From positions 21,941 to 85,940 of the forward strand of contig JANQEL010000279.1 of assembly GCA_028278345.1 (NCBI GenBank): a stretch of DNA of 64,000 nucleotides. Reading direction: 5' to 3'. A program made the position numbers and the translations under genes. The first letter of the stretch is position 1. The number at the start of each line of letters is the position of its first letter. The notes beneath the pieces are model-generated. The model saw nothing but the letters and a program-made list of their open reading frames with translations, was not told the DNA's origin and searched no databases. Positions 15,019 through 24,482 of the stretch are shown here, in pieces. This DNA is from Myxococcota bacterium (GTDB taxonomy: Bacteria > Myxococcota_A > UBA9160 > UBA4427).

Positions 15019-16806
15019 ATGAGTGGAGCAGCGGGGACCGCGCGACTCGCGACCGTTGGTGATGGGCCGAGAGAGCGTGCCGAAGACGAACTGATTCGGT
15101 TGGCGCGGGCGCAGGGGCCGTTGCGTGAAGCGTTGGCTCGGGTGGCGGCGCGGTTCGTGTCGACGCAGGGGTGGAGCTGGCTGGGTTACGCGCGTCTGGG
15201 TGACTACGCGCGCGAGGGGTTGGGAACGTCGGCGCGCTCGGTTCAGGATTGGGCTTGCGTGGGGGCACGGTTGGACGAGTTGCCGGAGCTGCGTGGTGCG
15301 CTGACTTCGGGGCGATTGCCGTGGAGCAAGGTGAGGTTGCTCGCGCGGTCCGTCGAAGCGGCGAACGAGCGTGGTTGGATCGGGTACGCCGAGCAGCAGA
15401 GCGTGAAGACCCTCGAGGGGGAGCTGCGTGCGGTGGATCGGGGTGCGCTCGAAACGGGTGCAATCGAGCGCGCACAAGAGGAGAAGGACACTCGGGTTCG
15501 GATCTCGGTGCCGTTCAGCCTGGCGATGAAGTGGCAGCGTACGAAGAGGCAAGCGAGTCGGATCGAGGGGGTGGAGCTGTCAGCGGGGGAGGTGCTCGAG
15601 CGGGTGACGGCGGAGGTGCTGGCAGCGTTGCCGGTGCAGTTGGAGGTGGTGGACGACGACGCGGGTGACGATCCCGTCGGGTTCCAGTTCGCGCGCAGCT
15701 GCTCGTCTGCCGCGCCCTCTGCCGAGGCCTTTTCCTGGCTTCCGGCTGTGGTCGAGGGTGGCTTGCCACCCGTTCCCGCGTTTCTTTCCCGACTGGTCGA
15801 AGGCCTCGACGAGGCCGATGCCTTCGAGCTGGATGCAAGGCTGAGGCAGGTAATCCGGCTCGAACAGCGACTCGATGCCCAGATCGCAGCCCTGGTGCGC
15901 GTGGTGACTGCACCGGAGTATGAGTGGAGTGGTCAGCGTCCCACGAAGGCAGCGCTCGCCCGCGAGTTGCTGGGGATGTCGCCCAGCAAGCTACGGGCAT
16001 TGCTGCGGATCGAGCGGGTGGGGGATCAGTGCCCGCCGCTTCGGGAAGCGTATCGGGACGGGGCGCTCTCTTGGAGTCAGGCCGATACGCTGGCGCCTCT
16101 CCTCGATCGTGACTTCGACGGAGGCTGGCGCGAGGAGTGGGTCCGGTATGCGCATGGGGTCACGGGGCTGCGGCTGAAGGAGGCGGTCGAGCAGGCGAAG
16201 TTCCTGCGGGACACGGATCCAGAGGTCTACGAACGCCACCGGGAAGATCCGGCCTGGTTCGCCTCGCCGCACGCTGAGGAAGAAGACCCGGACCGCCAGA
16301 AGTGTGCGCGACCCAGGCGTTTCGGAGAGCCCATCCGGATCTCGTTCGAGGCGGCCAGCGACGTTGTGAAGCTGTTTCGGGCGGTGCTCTGCACGGTGAG
16401 GAGGGCGATCGAGCGGGATTCGGGGCGACTACCGAGCGAAGCGGAGGGGTTCGAGGCCATGCTCGCTCACGTACTCGACGGTTGGGATGTGGACGATCCG
16501 TGGTTGAAGAAGAACATCAGTCGGAAGTATCGAGAGGTGCTCGATCGAGACGACTGGCGGTGTGTGTTCCCGGGGTGCACGTCGCAGAGGAACCTTCACG
16601 TGCATCACATCCGGTTCAGGTCGGCGGGTGGGGGCGATGAACCCGAGAATCTGACGACGCTGTGCGCTTTCCACCATCTGCGAGGGGTGCATGGAGGGAC
16701 GGTCAGCGTTACGGGTTCGGCGCCAGACGAGCTCGAGTTCGCGCTTGGGCTGCGGGCGGGGTGCGAGCCTTTGGCGCGGTATCGATCGCGGGGGCGCGTC
16801 GCTTGA
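15019..16806 (+). CDS. HNH endonuclease with a duplicated DUF222-like region
   Basis: A 595-residue protein. The HNH nuclease domain lies at ~505-560: RDDWRCVFPGC, then LHVHHIRFRSAGG, then ENLTTLCAFHHL, with paired Cys and the catalytic His. Upstream, two segments resemble each other: ~67-125 (SARSVQDWACVGARLDELPE then GALTSGRLPWSKVRLLARS) and ~312-375 (KLRALLRIERVGDQCPPLRE then AYRDGALSWSQADTLAPLL). Proteins of this DUF222-HNH build are often multicopy and mobile-like; their targets are unknown. The ATG at 15019 is chosen over a GTG six codons earlier. Its stop lies inside an inverted repeat shared with the convergent gene. Confidence 0.75.
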   Translation: MSGAAGTARLATVGDGPRERAEDELIRLARAQGPLREALARVAARFVSTQGWSWLGYARLGDYAREGLGTSARSVQDWACVGARLDELPELRGALTSGRLPWSKVRLLARSVEAANERGWIGYAEQQSVKTLEGELRAVDRGALETGAIERAQEEKDTRVRISVPFSLAMKWQRTKRQASRIEGVELSAGEVLERVTAEVLAALPVQLEVVDDDAGDDPVGFQFARSCSSAAPSAEAFSWLPAVVEGGLPPVPAFLSRLVEGLDEADAFELDARLRQVIRLEQRLDAQIAALVRVVTAPEYEWSGQRPTKAALARELLGMSPSKLRALLRIERVGDQCPPLREAYRDGALSWSQADTLAPLLDRDFDGGWREEWVRYAHGVTGLRLKEAVEQAKFLRDTDPEVYERHREDPAWFASPHAEEEDPDRQKCARPRRFGEPIRISFEAASDVVKLFRAVLCTVRRAIERDSGRLPSEAEGFEAMLAHVLDGWDVDDPWLKKNISRKYREVLDRDDWRCVFPGCTSQRNLHVHHIRFRSAGGGDEPENLTTLCAFHHLRGVHGGTVSVTGSAPDELEFALGLRAGCEPLARYRSRGRVA

Positions 16807-16836
16807 TCGAGGGCCAGTCTCGGGTTCGATCAAGCG
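16800..16836. repeat. Inverted repeat spanning two convergent stop codons
   Basis: CGCTTGATCGA at 16800-16810 is the exact reverse complement of TCGATCAAGCG at 16826-16836, giving an 11-pair stem with a 15-base loop. The left arm contains the TGA of the HNH gene (16804-16806) and the right arm the TGA of the minus-strand aspartyl-protease-like gene (16830-16832). Its place and symmetry suggest a bidirectional transcription end, but no T-run follows either arm. Confidence 0.6.
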
Positions 16837-18323
16837 TTCGCCGACCGCAACTGCCGAACCCCCGCGATTCCAATCAGCGCCGCACTCGCCAACGGGACGA
16901 GGAGTGGAATCGGAACCGATGGCGGGAGCACGAGCCCGAGGGTCGGGGGCGACGAATCGAAGTCGAGGACGAGGAGTTCGAACGGACCCTCGCGGAATGG
17001 CACCTCGAACCCCGAGAGCGCCAACAGGTTGCCGCTGCCGAACAGGTAGTTCGTTCCGAGGATGCCGTCGAAGGTGAAGGTGTCCATCGTGACCGGGTCC
17101 ATCAACTCGATGTCATGGACGTAGACCGGCGCCGACGGGAAGAGCAGATGATTCGGATCGCCGTCGACCAGGGGATTGCCTTCGAGGGTCCGCACCAGCA
17201 GTGAATCGGCGTTGAAGCCCGCAATGGTGACGGTGCCACCGATGCCGCCGATGTCGACGGTGAACTGGTTCGCGACGAGCGAACCGTCGGCGTCGTTCAC
17301 GAGGGTGGCCGGCGTGCCCGGGTCGTAGCCCGGGTCCCCCGGTTGCCAATAACGCACGCCCAGGCTGAGGGCCATCGCGCTCGAGATCGAACTGATCTGG
17401 GCACCGGTATCGAGCAGAAAGGTGCCCTCCACGGTACTGCCGCCTCGGGTCAACTTGATGCCGGGTGGCGTGGTGGGGAGTGGAGTCACCCCTTCCAGCT
17501 CGGCGAGGGGATCGGGGCCGATGAAGGGATTCTCGCTCAGGGTCGGGCCGGTTGCGCCGGTGGGCGTGGTCTGGGTGAAGCGATCGAAGGCCTTCATCGT
17601 GAGTTCGACGCGCAGATCCGGTGTCACGATGCCCGGCCCTTCTTCGGGCGCCACCGCGGGATCGTAGACGTAGGTATGGATGGTGTCCTCGATCGTGAGT
17701 TCGTCGATCGACACTTCAGCGCGTTTGGGATCGATCACGGAGACCCGATCGTCGAAGGCCGGCATGCCCACGATGCCGAGCTGGGACGTGTCGGCGAGAA
17801 AGAGCGCCGCCGAACCGGGTGGCCCGAGCTGCAGCCGTAGGCCGGCGTTCTCGCGCGGATAGTCGGCATCCGACGTGTAGGGGGCCGGGGGATCCTGCGT
17901 GAAGTTCCCAAGGCTCAGGTGCGTCGGATCCGAGACGTCGAATGTCGTAGTGCCCCCGACGCCGACGTCGGTGAAGACGATCGGCGTCCCCATGAACTGG
18001 GCCTCGGGAATCGTGAGCGCCGACGCGGGCCCCTCGAAGAGAATGACGCCGCTGGCCCCGGTGTCGTAGATCAAGCGCAGATTCGTCAACGCGAACCCGA
18101 ACGAGTCGAGACCGGAGTAGGGCGCCGCGCCAACGCTGGGACGTAGCACCACGTTGACCTCGGGCAGACCAACCGAGTTGGGAAGCACGCCGTCGATCTC
18201 GAGTGCGCGGACTCGCCCCGGTGACGTGGATAGGATCAGCGCCATCGCGAGCGCCGCGAGCACCGCGAGGCGTCGGCCCGGGCCCGCTGCTTCGGCGGGT
18301 ACCGTTCGAGGGTTCGAGGTCAT
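16830..18323 (-). CDS. Exported two-DTGA aspartyl-protease-like protein with a PEP-CTERM-like tail
   Basis: A 497-residue exported protein. The N-terminal region has Arg-Arg followed by LAVLAALAMALIL, a signal peptide. Two catalytic-type motifs are present, YDTGASGVI near residue 87 and LLDTGAQISSIS near residue 303, each followed by a beta-rich stretch with Gly-Ile-Leu-Gly-Thr or Leu-Gly-Ile-Val-Gly. This bilobal plan is that of pepsin-like or fused retropepsin-like proteases. The tail (VPIPLLVPLASAALIGIAG then VRQLR) looks like a PEP-CTERM-type sorting signal: Pro-containing motif, membrane helix, basic end. The ATG at 18323 is preferred to a GTG three codons upstream. Substrate is unknown. 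Confidence 0.65.
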   Translation of the reverse strand: MTSNPRTVPAEAAGPGRRLAVLAALAMALILSTSPGRVRALEIDGVLPNSVGLPEVNVVLRPSVGAAPYSGLDSFGFALTNLRLIYDTGASGVILFEGPASALTIPEAQFMGTPIVFTDVGVGGTTTFDVSDPTHLSLGNFTQDPPAPYTSDADYPRENAGLRLQLGPPGSAALFLADTSQLGIVGMPAFDDRVSVIDPKRAEVSIDELTIEDTIHTYVYDPAVAPEEGPGIVTPDLRVELTMKAFDRFTQTTPTGATGPTLSENPFIGPDPLAELEGVTPLPTTPPGIKLTRGGSTVEGTFLLDTGAQISSISSAMALSLGVRYWQPGDPGYDPGTPATLVNDADGSLVANQFTVDIGGIGGTVTIAGFNADSLLVRTLEGNPLVDGDPNHLLFPSAPVYVHDIELMDPVTMDTFTFDGILGTNYLFGSGNLLALSGFEVPFREGPFELLVLDFDSSPPTLGLVLPPSVPIPLLVPLASAALIGIAGVRQLRSANA

Positions 18324-18534
18324 TTCAGACACGATACGCGCCCAGGCCGTTCGACGTATCTATCTATTTGAGCGCGGGACACGGAATTCCCCAGACGAAA
18401 CGCGGCCGCTCGCGTAACCGTTGCCTGTTGCCGTGGCTCTAACAGGGACCGCGCCTGGACGTCCCGTCCACGCCGCGAGGCGTCAAGTCGTCCATTCTGA
18501 GGGCCGATGAGCCACCGGGGGGATTGCACACCTC

Positions 18535-19206
18535 ATGCTCTACGCCATAGGTGACATTCACGGTGAGTTGGACAAGCTCGAGGAGCTCCTCGACGACTTG
18601 CCCCTGCGTGAGGGTGACCGGCTGATCTTTCTCGGCGATTACGTCGACCGCGGACGCGATGCGTTCGGGGTGATCGAACGGCTGATCGAGGTGCAGAAGC
18701 AGTGGCCCTGCGTCTTCCTGCTCGGCAACCACGAGTCGATGTTCCTCGACTTCCTCGGCTGGACCGACAAGTCGTACTTCGGCGGCGACGCGTTTCTCAT
18801 GAACGGAGGCGACCGCACCCTCGAGAGCTATGGCTTCCTCGCGGAGAGCGACCGCAAGAAGTACCGCCTGCCGAAGACCCACGAAGACTTCCTGCTCAGC
18901 CTGAAGCTCTACCACCGCGAGGGCGACTACCTCTTCGTCCACGCCGGCATCAATCGCAGTCTCTTGCGAGAACGCGACATCAGCTACGTGCTCCACAAGG
19001 CCAAGGTCGAAGACTTCCTCTGGAACCGCAGCACCTGCGACCTGCCGCACAACATGCCGGTCACCGTCGTCTACGGTCACACTCCGGCCGAAGACTTCGA
19101 GGTGCGCTGGAACCTGCCGTTCAGCGTGGGCATCGACACCGGCGCCGTCTACGGCGGGCCGCTCACCGCGCTGCGCCTGCCCGACGAGACCGTCTTCCAG
19201 GTCTGA
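18535..19206 (+). CDS. PPP-family serine/threonine protein phosphatase (metallophosphoesterase)
   Basis: A 223-residue cytoplasmic phosphatase. All the metal-binding and catalytic blocks of the PPP family are present: GDIHGE (residues 6-11), GDYVDRG (~37-43), GNHESM (~67-72) and, near the end, VYGHTP and a final Asp-Thr-Gly-Ala. This matches bacterial PrpA/PrpB-type phosphatases that remove phosphate from Ser/Thr (and sometimes Tyr) residues. It is a single gene: the upstream 211 bases hold only the divergent promoter region, and the minus-strand transglycosylase gene ends six bases beyond its stop. Confidence 0.88.
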   Translation: MLYAIGDIHGELDKLEELLDDLPLREGDRLIFLGDYVDRGRDAFGVIERLIEVQKQWPCVFLLGNHESMFLDFLGWTDKSYFGGDAFLMNGGDRTLESYGFLAESDRKKYRLPKTHEDFLLSLKLYHREGDYLFVHAGINRSLLRERDISYVLHKAKVEDFLWNRSTCDLPHNMPVTVVYGHTPAEDFEVRWNLPFSVGIDTGAVYGGPLTALRLPDETVFQV

Positions 19207-19212
19207 TCGAAC

Positions 19213-21462
19213 TCAGCTCGCCCGCTGATCCGCGACCTGGGTGCTGGGGTTCCAGCTGTCGCGCTCTTCGAGGATCGGCACCTGGATCTTGGTGCCCTTC
19301 TGCAGGGCGGCGAAGTCGACGTCCGGGTTGTACTGGCGTAGCAGCCAGAGCGGTACGCGGTACTTCTTCTCCGAGAGGGTCCACACCGAATCGCCGCGGC
19401 GGGTCACGTGGGTCTTCGTGCCTTCGATCTCGTAGCGCTCGAAGAAGGCCTCCTGGAGATTGCGGTGGTACTCCTGGCGGCGCGCTTCGAAGACGCTGGC
19501 GTCGATGCGCGAGAGGTCGAGCTTGATGCGCTGGCCGATCGCGATCGAGCGACCGTAGGAAAAGCCGTTGAGCCGGCGCAGGCGACTCGCGCGGATGTCG
19601 AGCCATTCGGCGTAGTGGCCGAGGGTTTCGGCGCCCTGGACTTCGATCGTCTTGTCGGCCGCGACGCCGTAGTCGCTCGGGTCGGCGAGCAGGCCGGGCA
19701 GGTCGCTCGGACTCACTTCTTCGGCCAACTGATCGGCGGCCGCGGTCTCGATCAGCGCGGCGCCCTGCACCGGCAGCAGGCTCTCCGCCGGTCGGTTGGG
19801 CGGGTTCGAAAGGGTGGCCACGGCGTCGGGGTGGGGCTGTTCGACGATCGGCTTGGCCTTTCCCTTCTCGATCGTCGCCACGACGGGCTCGACGCCGCGC
19901 AGCAGCAGCGTCTGCCCGACGTAGATGCGGTTGCGATTGCGCAGGCGGTTGGCGGCGAGGATCTCCGCCTCGGAGAGATTGAATCGCTTCGCGATGCGCG
20001 AGATCGTGTCGCCGCGGCGCACCGTGTAGCGGCCCGAAGCGGGGATGTCGGCGGTGGCGAAATCGGCGCTGGATGAGCGCGAGCGATGCACTCCGCCGCG
20101 GTCGGGAAGCTTCAGCTTCTGGCCCACCCGGATGCGGTGTCGGCTGCGCAGGCCATTGATCGCCACCAACTCACTCACGCTGACCTTGAAGCGGCGCGCG
20201 ATGGTCGAAAGGGTATCGCCGCGGCGCACGCGATAGTCGAGGTCGCGGGTCTGCTCGGCGTAGCGCTTGTTGCGCGGGATCGATTCGATCGCCACCTTCG
20301 CGGGCCGCGCGAGCTGCGCTCTCGGGACGCGCAGCTGGAACTTGCGCGGGATGTACTTGGCGCCCCGCCACACCGTCGGGCGCAGGGCGGGGTTCGACGT
20401 CTCGAGGGTGCTGCGCTCGATGCCGAGGGCGTCCGCGAGGGAGGTCGGGGTCGTGTAGAAGGGAAGCTCGAACCACTCGTAATCGATCGGCTGATCGACC
20501 GTGACCTTGCCGAAGTAGCGCTCGTGGTTGTGCGCCACCTCGGTGGCGGCCAGCAACGAGAAGTAGAAGTTGCGCGATGCGAAGCCGAAGGTGCGGCTCT
20601 TGTACTTGCGGTTGATCGTCACGATGTCCTTCGTGCCGAGCTTGCGCGCCGCGCGTCGCATTCCCGCCGCACCGTGGTTGTAGGCCGTGACCGCGAGCGG
20701 CCAGCTGCCCGTGACTTCGCGGTTCTGTTTCAACAGGCGCGCGGCGGCCACCGTGGCGCGGAAGGGGTCGAGACGTTCGTCGACCACATGATCGACGCGC
20801 AGGAATCGCCGCCCCGTCGAACGGGTGAACTGCCACAACCCCGCCGCGCCCACACGCGAATATGCCCACGGAGTGAAGGAACTCTCGACGTGGGGGAGCG
20901 AGCCGAGTTCAGGCGGCAGGTCGTGCTCTTCGAAGACCTTGTCGATCATCGCGTGCCAGCGACCCGAGCGGATGATGCCGGCGCGGAACCGGTCCGACTG
21001 CCCGAGTTGGAAGCGCAGGCGGCTGCGCGCCTTGCGGAATTCGCTGCTGGTGGTGCCCGAGGGCCAGAGCCCGAGCACCCGGCGTTCCTCGCTCGAAAGC
21101 CCGGTGCGCTTTCCGCTCGCGAGGGTGTCGAGAATCTTGCGGTACTTCGACTTCGCCTTCTCGGTGTACCGCTCGCGCGATCGCGAAGAGAGACCCTTCG
21201 GGATCTCGATGCGGTCGTAGACGATGCCCAGATGACGAGAATCGTGGATCAACCCACCGCTGGTCGGCACCTCGGAGTAGATCCGCACCCAGAAGTGGAC
21301 GTCTTCCGCGGCCTCCGCGGGACGGGGCAGGGTGACGTGGCGGCCGGCCGTCGCCGTCGTGGGCGCTGTTGCGGCGATTCCGCAATAGACAAACGCAATC
21401 AGCGCCACCAGCCACAGGCCGAGGCGGCCCATCCCCCGGGCGCTTCGCAGAAGACACTTCAT
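19213..21462 (-). CDS. MltD-like membrane-bound lytic transglycosylase with four LysM-like repeats
   Basis: Cleaves peptidoglycan glycan strands in the periplasm. The 749-residue product starts with a signal peptide (LGLWLVALIAFVYCG). The SLT domain at ~175-310 has the catalytic Glu in LPHVESSFTPWAYS, then GAAGLWQFTRSTGR and VTAYNHGAAGM. Four LysM-like repeats follow: YRVRRGDTLSTIARRF (~405), YTVRRGDTISRIAKRF (~475), a weaker one with GAETLGHYAEW (~605), and RRGDSVWTLSEKKY (~685); classic MltD has two to three. An open frame runs 77 codons further upstream but is low-complexity; the ATG at 21462, after GTGAGGGA, begins the signal peptide. ffh lies just upstream on the same strand. Confidence 0.9.
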   Translation of the reverse strand: MKCLLRSARGMGRLGLWLVALIAFVYCGIAATAPTTATAGRHVTLPRPAEAAEDVHFWVRIYSEVPTSGGLIHDSRHLGIVYDRIEIPKGLSSRSRERYTEKAKSKYRKILDTLASGKRTGLSSEERRVLGLWPSGTTSSEFRKARSRLRFQLGQSDRFRAGIIRSGRWHAMIDKVFEEHDLPPELGSLPHVESSFTPWAYSRVGAAGLWQFTRSTGRRFLRVDHVVDERLDPFRATVAAARLLKQNREVTGSWPLAVTAYNHGAAGMRRAARKLGTKDIVTINRKYKSRTFGFASRNFYFSLLAATEVAHNHERYFGKVTVDQPIDYEWFELPFYTTPTSLADALGIERSTLETSNPALRPTVWRGAKYIPRKFQLRVPRAQLARPAKVAIESIPRNKRYAEQTRDLDYRVRRGDTLSTIARRFKVSVSELVAINGLRSRHRIRVGQKLKLPDRGGVHRSRSSSADFATADIPASGRYTVRRGDTISRIAKRFNLSEAEILAANRLRNRNRIYVGQTLLLRGVEPVVATIEKGKAKPIVEQPHPDAVATLSNPPNRPAESLLPVQGAALIETAAADQLAEEVSPSDLPGLLADPSDYGVAADKTIEVQGAETLGHYAEWLDIRASRLRRLNGFSYGRSIAIGQRIKLDLSRIDASVFEARRQEYHRNLQEAFFERYEIEGTKTHVTRRGDSVWTLSEKKYRVPLWLLRQYNPDVDFAALQKGTKIQVPILEERDSWNPSTQVADQRAS

Positions 21463-21589
21463 CGGTCCCTCACCAATCGGCAACTTCGAGCGGAAATTGA
21501 ACGGTCTACGGCAGAGTTGATCCCTCGGGGGTGCTGGGGAGCGAGAGGGTAGTTTGAGGGAGACAACCCGTGGACGGAGGGGGTTCCTT

Positions 21590-23158
<1,569 letters not shown>

Positions 23159-23288
23159 GCTTGGGTTCCTCCGGGGCGGCTACTCTAGCAGCAGCTCAGG
23201 TGGATGAGGTGGTTGCCGCGGCGCGGGGTGGCGTGCATGATTGCCCGGCTGCGAGAGGCCTGGATTTCGGGGGGAGGGGGGAAGAGAG

Positions 23289-23504
23289 ATGAGTGTTTCG
23301 GTGGAAGCGCAGGTGACGGGGCGCGTGGTTCGCATCGAAGCGAAGGTGGGAGATACGGTGGCCGTCGACGACGTGCTGCTGGTTCTCGAAAGCATGAAGA
23401 TGGAGATCCCCGTCGAATCCGAGAGCGCGGGCACGGTGAGCGAAGTCCGCGTCGCCGAGGGGGACAGCGTCGAAGAGGGCGATGTCCTCGTCGTGCTCGA
23501 CTAG
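23289..23504 (+). CDS. Stand-alone biotinyl/lipoyl attachment domain protein
   Basis: A 71-residue protein that is a single biotinyl domain: GRVVRIEAKVGDTV, VLLVLESMKMEIPVE, GTVSEVRVAEGDSV and a closing VLVVLD. The Lys in ESMKME is the expected biotin site; Met on both sides favours biotin over lipoate. It would act as a carrier for an acyl-CoA carboxylase, but no carboxylase gene is nearby, so it must serve one encoded elsewhere. It is divergent from ffh (130 bases) and nine bases upstream of a GNAT gene. AGAGAG at 23283-23288 is a weak ribosome binding site. Confidence 0.85.
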   Translation: MSVSVEAQVTGRVVRIEAKVGDTVAVDDVLLVLESMKMEIPVESESAGTVSEVRVAEGDSVEEGDVLVVLD

Positions 23505-23513
23505 GTCGCCTGC

Positions 23514-24395
23514 GTGTTCGAGCGGGAAACTCCCCTGCCTCCGCGGCCCCGGGCGGCGTTTCTCACGCCCGACGTCCGCGAGACCGTGCTCGCCTATCTC
23601 CACCGCGACGCGCGCCTGAACCTTCAGCTCCTCGATCTGCTCGACCCGGGCCCCGAGAGCGAGAGCGCCGAGCCCGTGGTGCTCGTCGCCTGGGATGGCG
23701 ACGAGGTGGTCGGGGTGGCGGCCCTGCGCCCCAGCCTGTTGTTCGACGCCCATCTCTCGACCCCGGCCCTCGAGGCCTTCCTTCCCTTCCTCGAATCGAT
23801 CGACTCGGGGCTCTTCAAGAGCCTCGATCGGGTGATCGACCGACTCTGGAAATTGCTCGAGCAGACCGGGCGCCGTGCACTGATCGATCGCTTCGAGACC
23901 GCCTTCGCAATCGAACCGGGACAGCTCGCCCCGGCCTCCCTTCCAGCCGGAGTGACCCTGCGCAGCGCGGTCGAGTCGGATCTCGACGAACTCGTCTATG
24001 CGGCGCGCGCGAGTTTGCGGGAGGAACATCGCCCCGACCCCGGCGAGCGCGACCCGGTGGGGTTCGAGCGCTGGGTGCGCGGCCGCCTGGCCCGCGCGCG
24101 GGTGGCCGAGTACGAGGGGCGGCTCGTGTTCGTGGGTTACGCCGACGTTCGCAGGAAGGAAGGCTGGCTCGTGCAGGGGGTATTTACCTGGCCCGAGATG
24201 CGCCGTCGTGGGGTGGCCGCGGCCGCCATGACGGGGCTCGTCGAGGAGGCTTTCGCGACCGGCACCGACCACGTGCAACTCGCCGTGATCGAAGGCAATG
24301 ATGCGGGGCTTGGGCTCTACCGACGGCTCGGTTTCCGCAGTTTTGCGCGACTTCGAACGGTACTCTTTGCCGGGAGGGCCGCTCGCCGAAAGTAG
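23514..24395 (+). CDS. GNAT-family N-acetyltransferase
   Basis: A 293-residue protein with an acetyltransferase domain in its second half: the acetyl-CoA motif A appears as LVQGVFTWPEMRRRGVAAAAM (~222-240) and motif B as ALIEGNDAGLGLYRRLGF-like sequence near the end (IEGNDAGLGLYRRLGF). The first half, with LLDLLDPGPESES and VVLVAWDGDEVVG, looks like a degenerate second GNAT fold, so this may be a double-GNAT protein. Substrate unknown. It begins with GTG nine bases after the biotinyl-domain gene and is likely co-transcribed with it. Confidence 0.75.
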   Translation: MFERETPLPPRPRAAFLTPDVRETVLAYLHRDARLNLQLLDLLDPGPESESAEPVVLVAWDGDEVVGVAALRPSLLFDAHLSTPALEAFLPFLESIDSGLFKSLDRVIDRLWKLLEQTGRRALIDRFETAFAIEPGQLAPASLPAGVTLRSAVESDLDELVYAARASLREEHRPDPGERDPVGFERWVRGRLARARVAEYEGRLVFVGYADVRRKEGWLVQGVFTWPEMRRRGVAAAAMTGLVEEAFATGTDHVQLAVIEGNDAGLGLYRRLGFRSFARLRTVLFAGRAARRK

Positions 24396-24482
24396 AAGGG
24401 TGATCCCGAGCGCACTCGCGAAACCTCTCGCGCGCCACCCGCAGCACAACCTTTTCCCGCCCCGTCCCGTCCAACGAGAACC

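Noticed and set aside
15019..16806. Homing endonuclease or intein
   Set aside because: The HNH protein is a stand-alone gene with no host exon or extein sequence around it.
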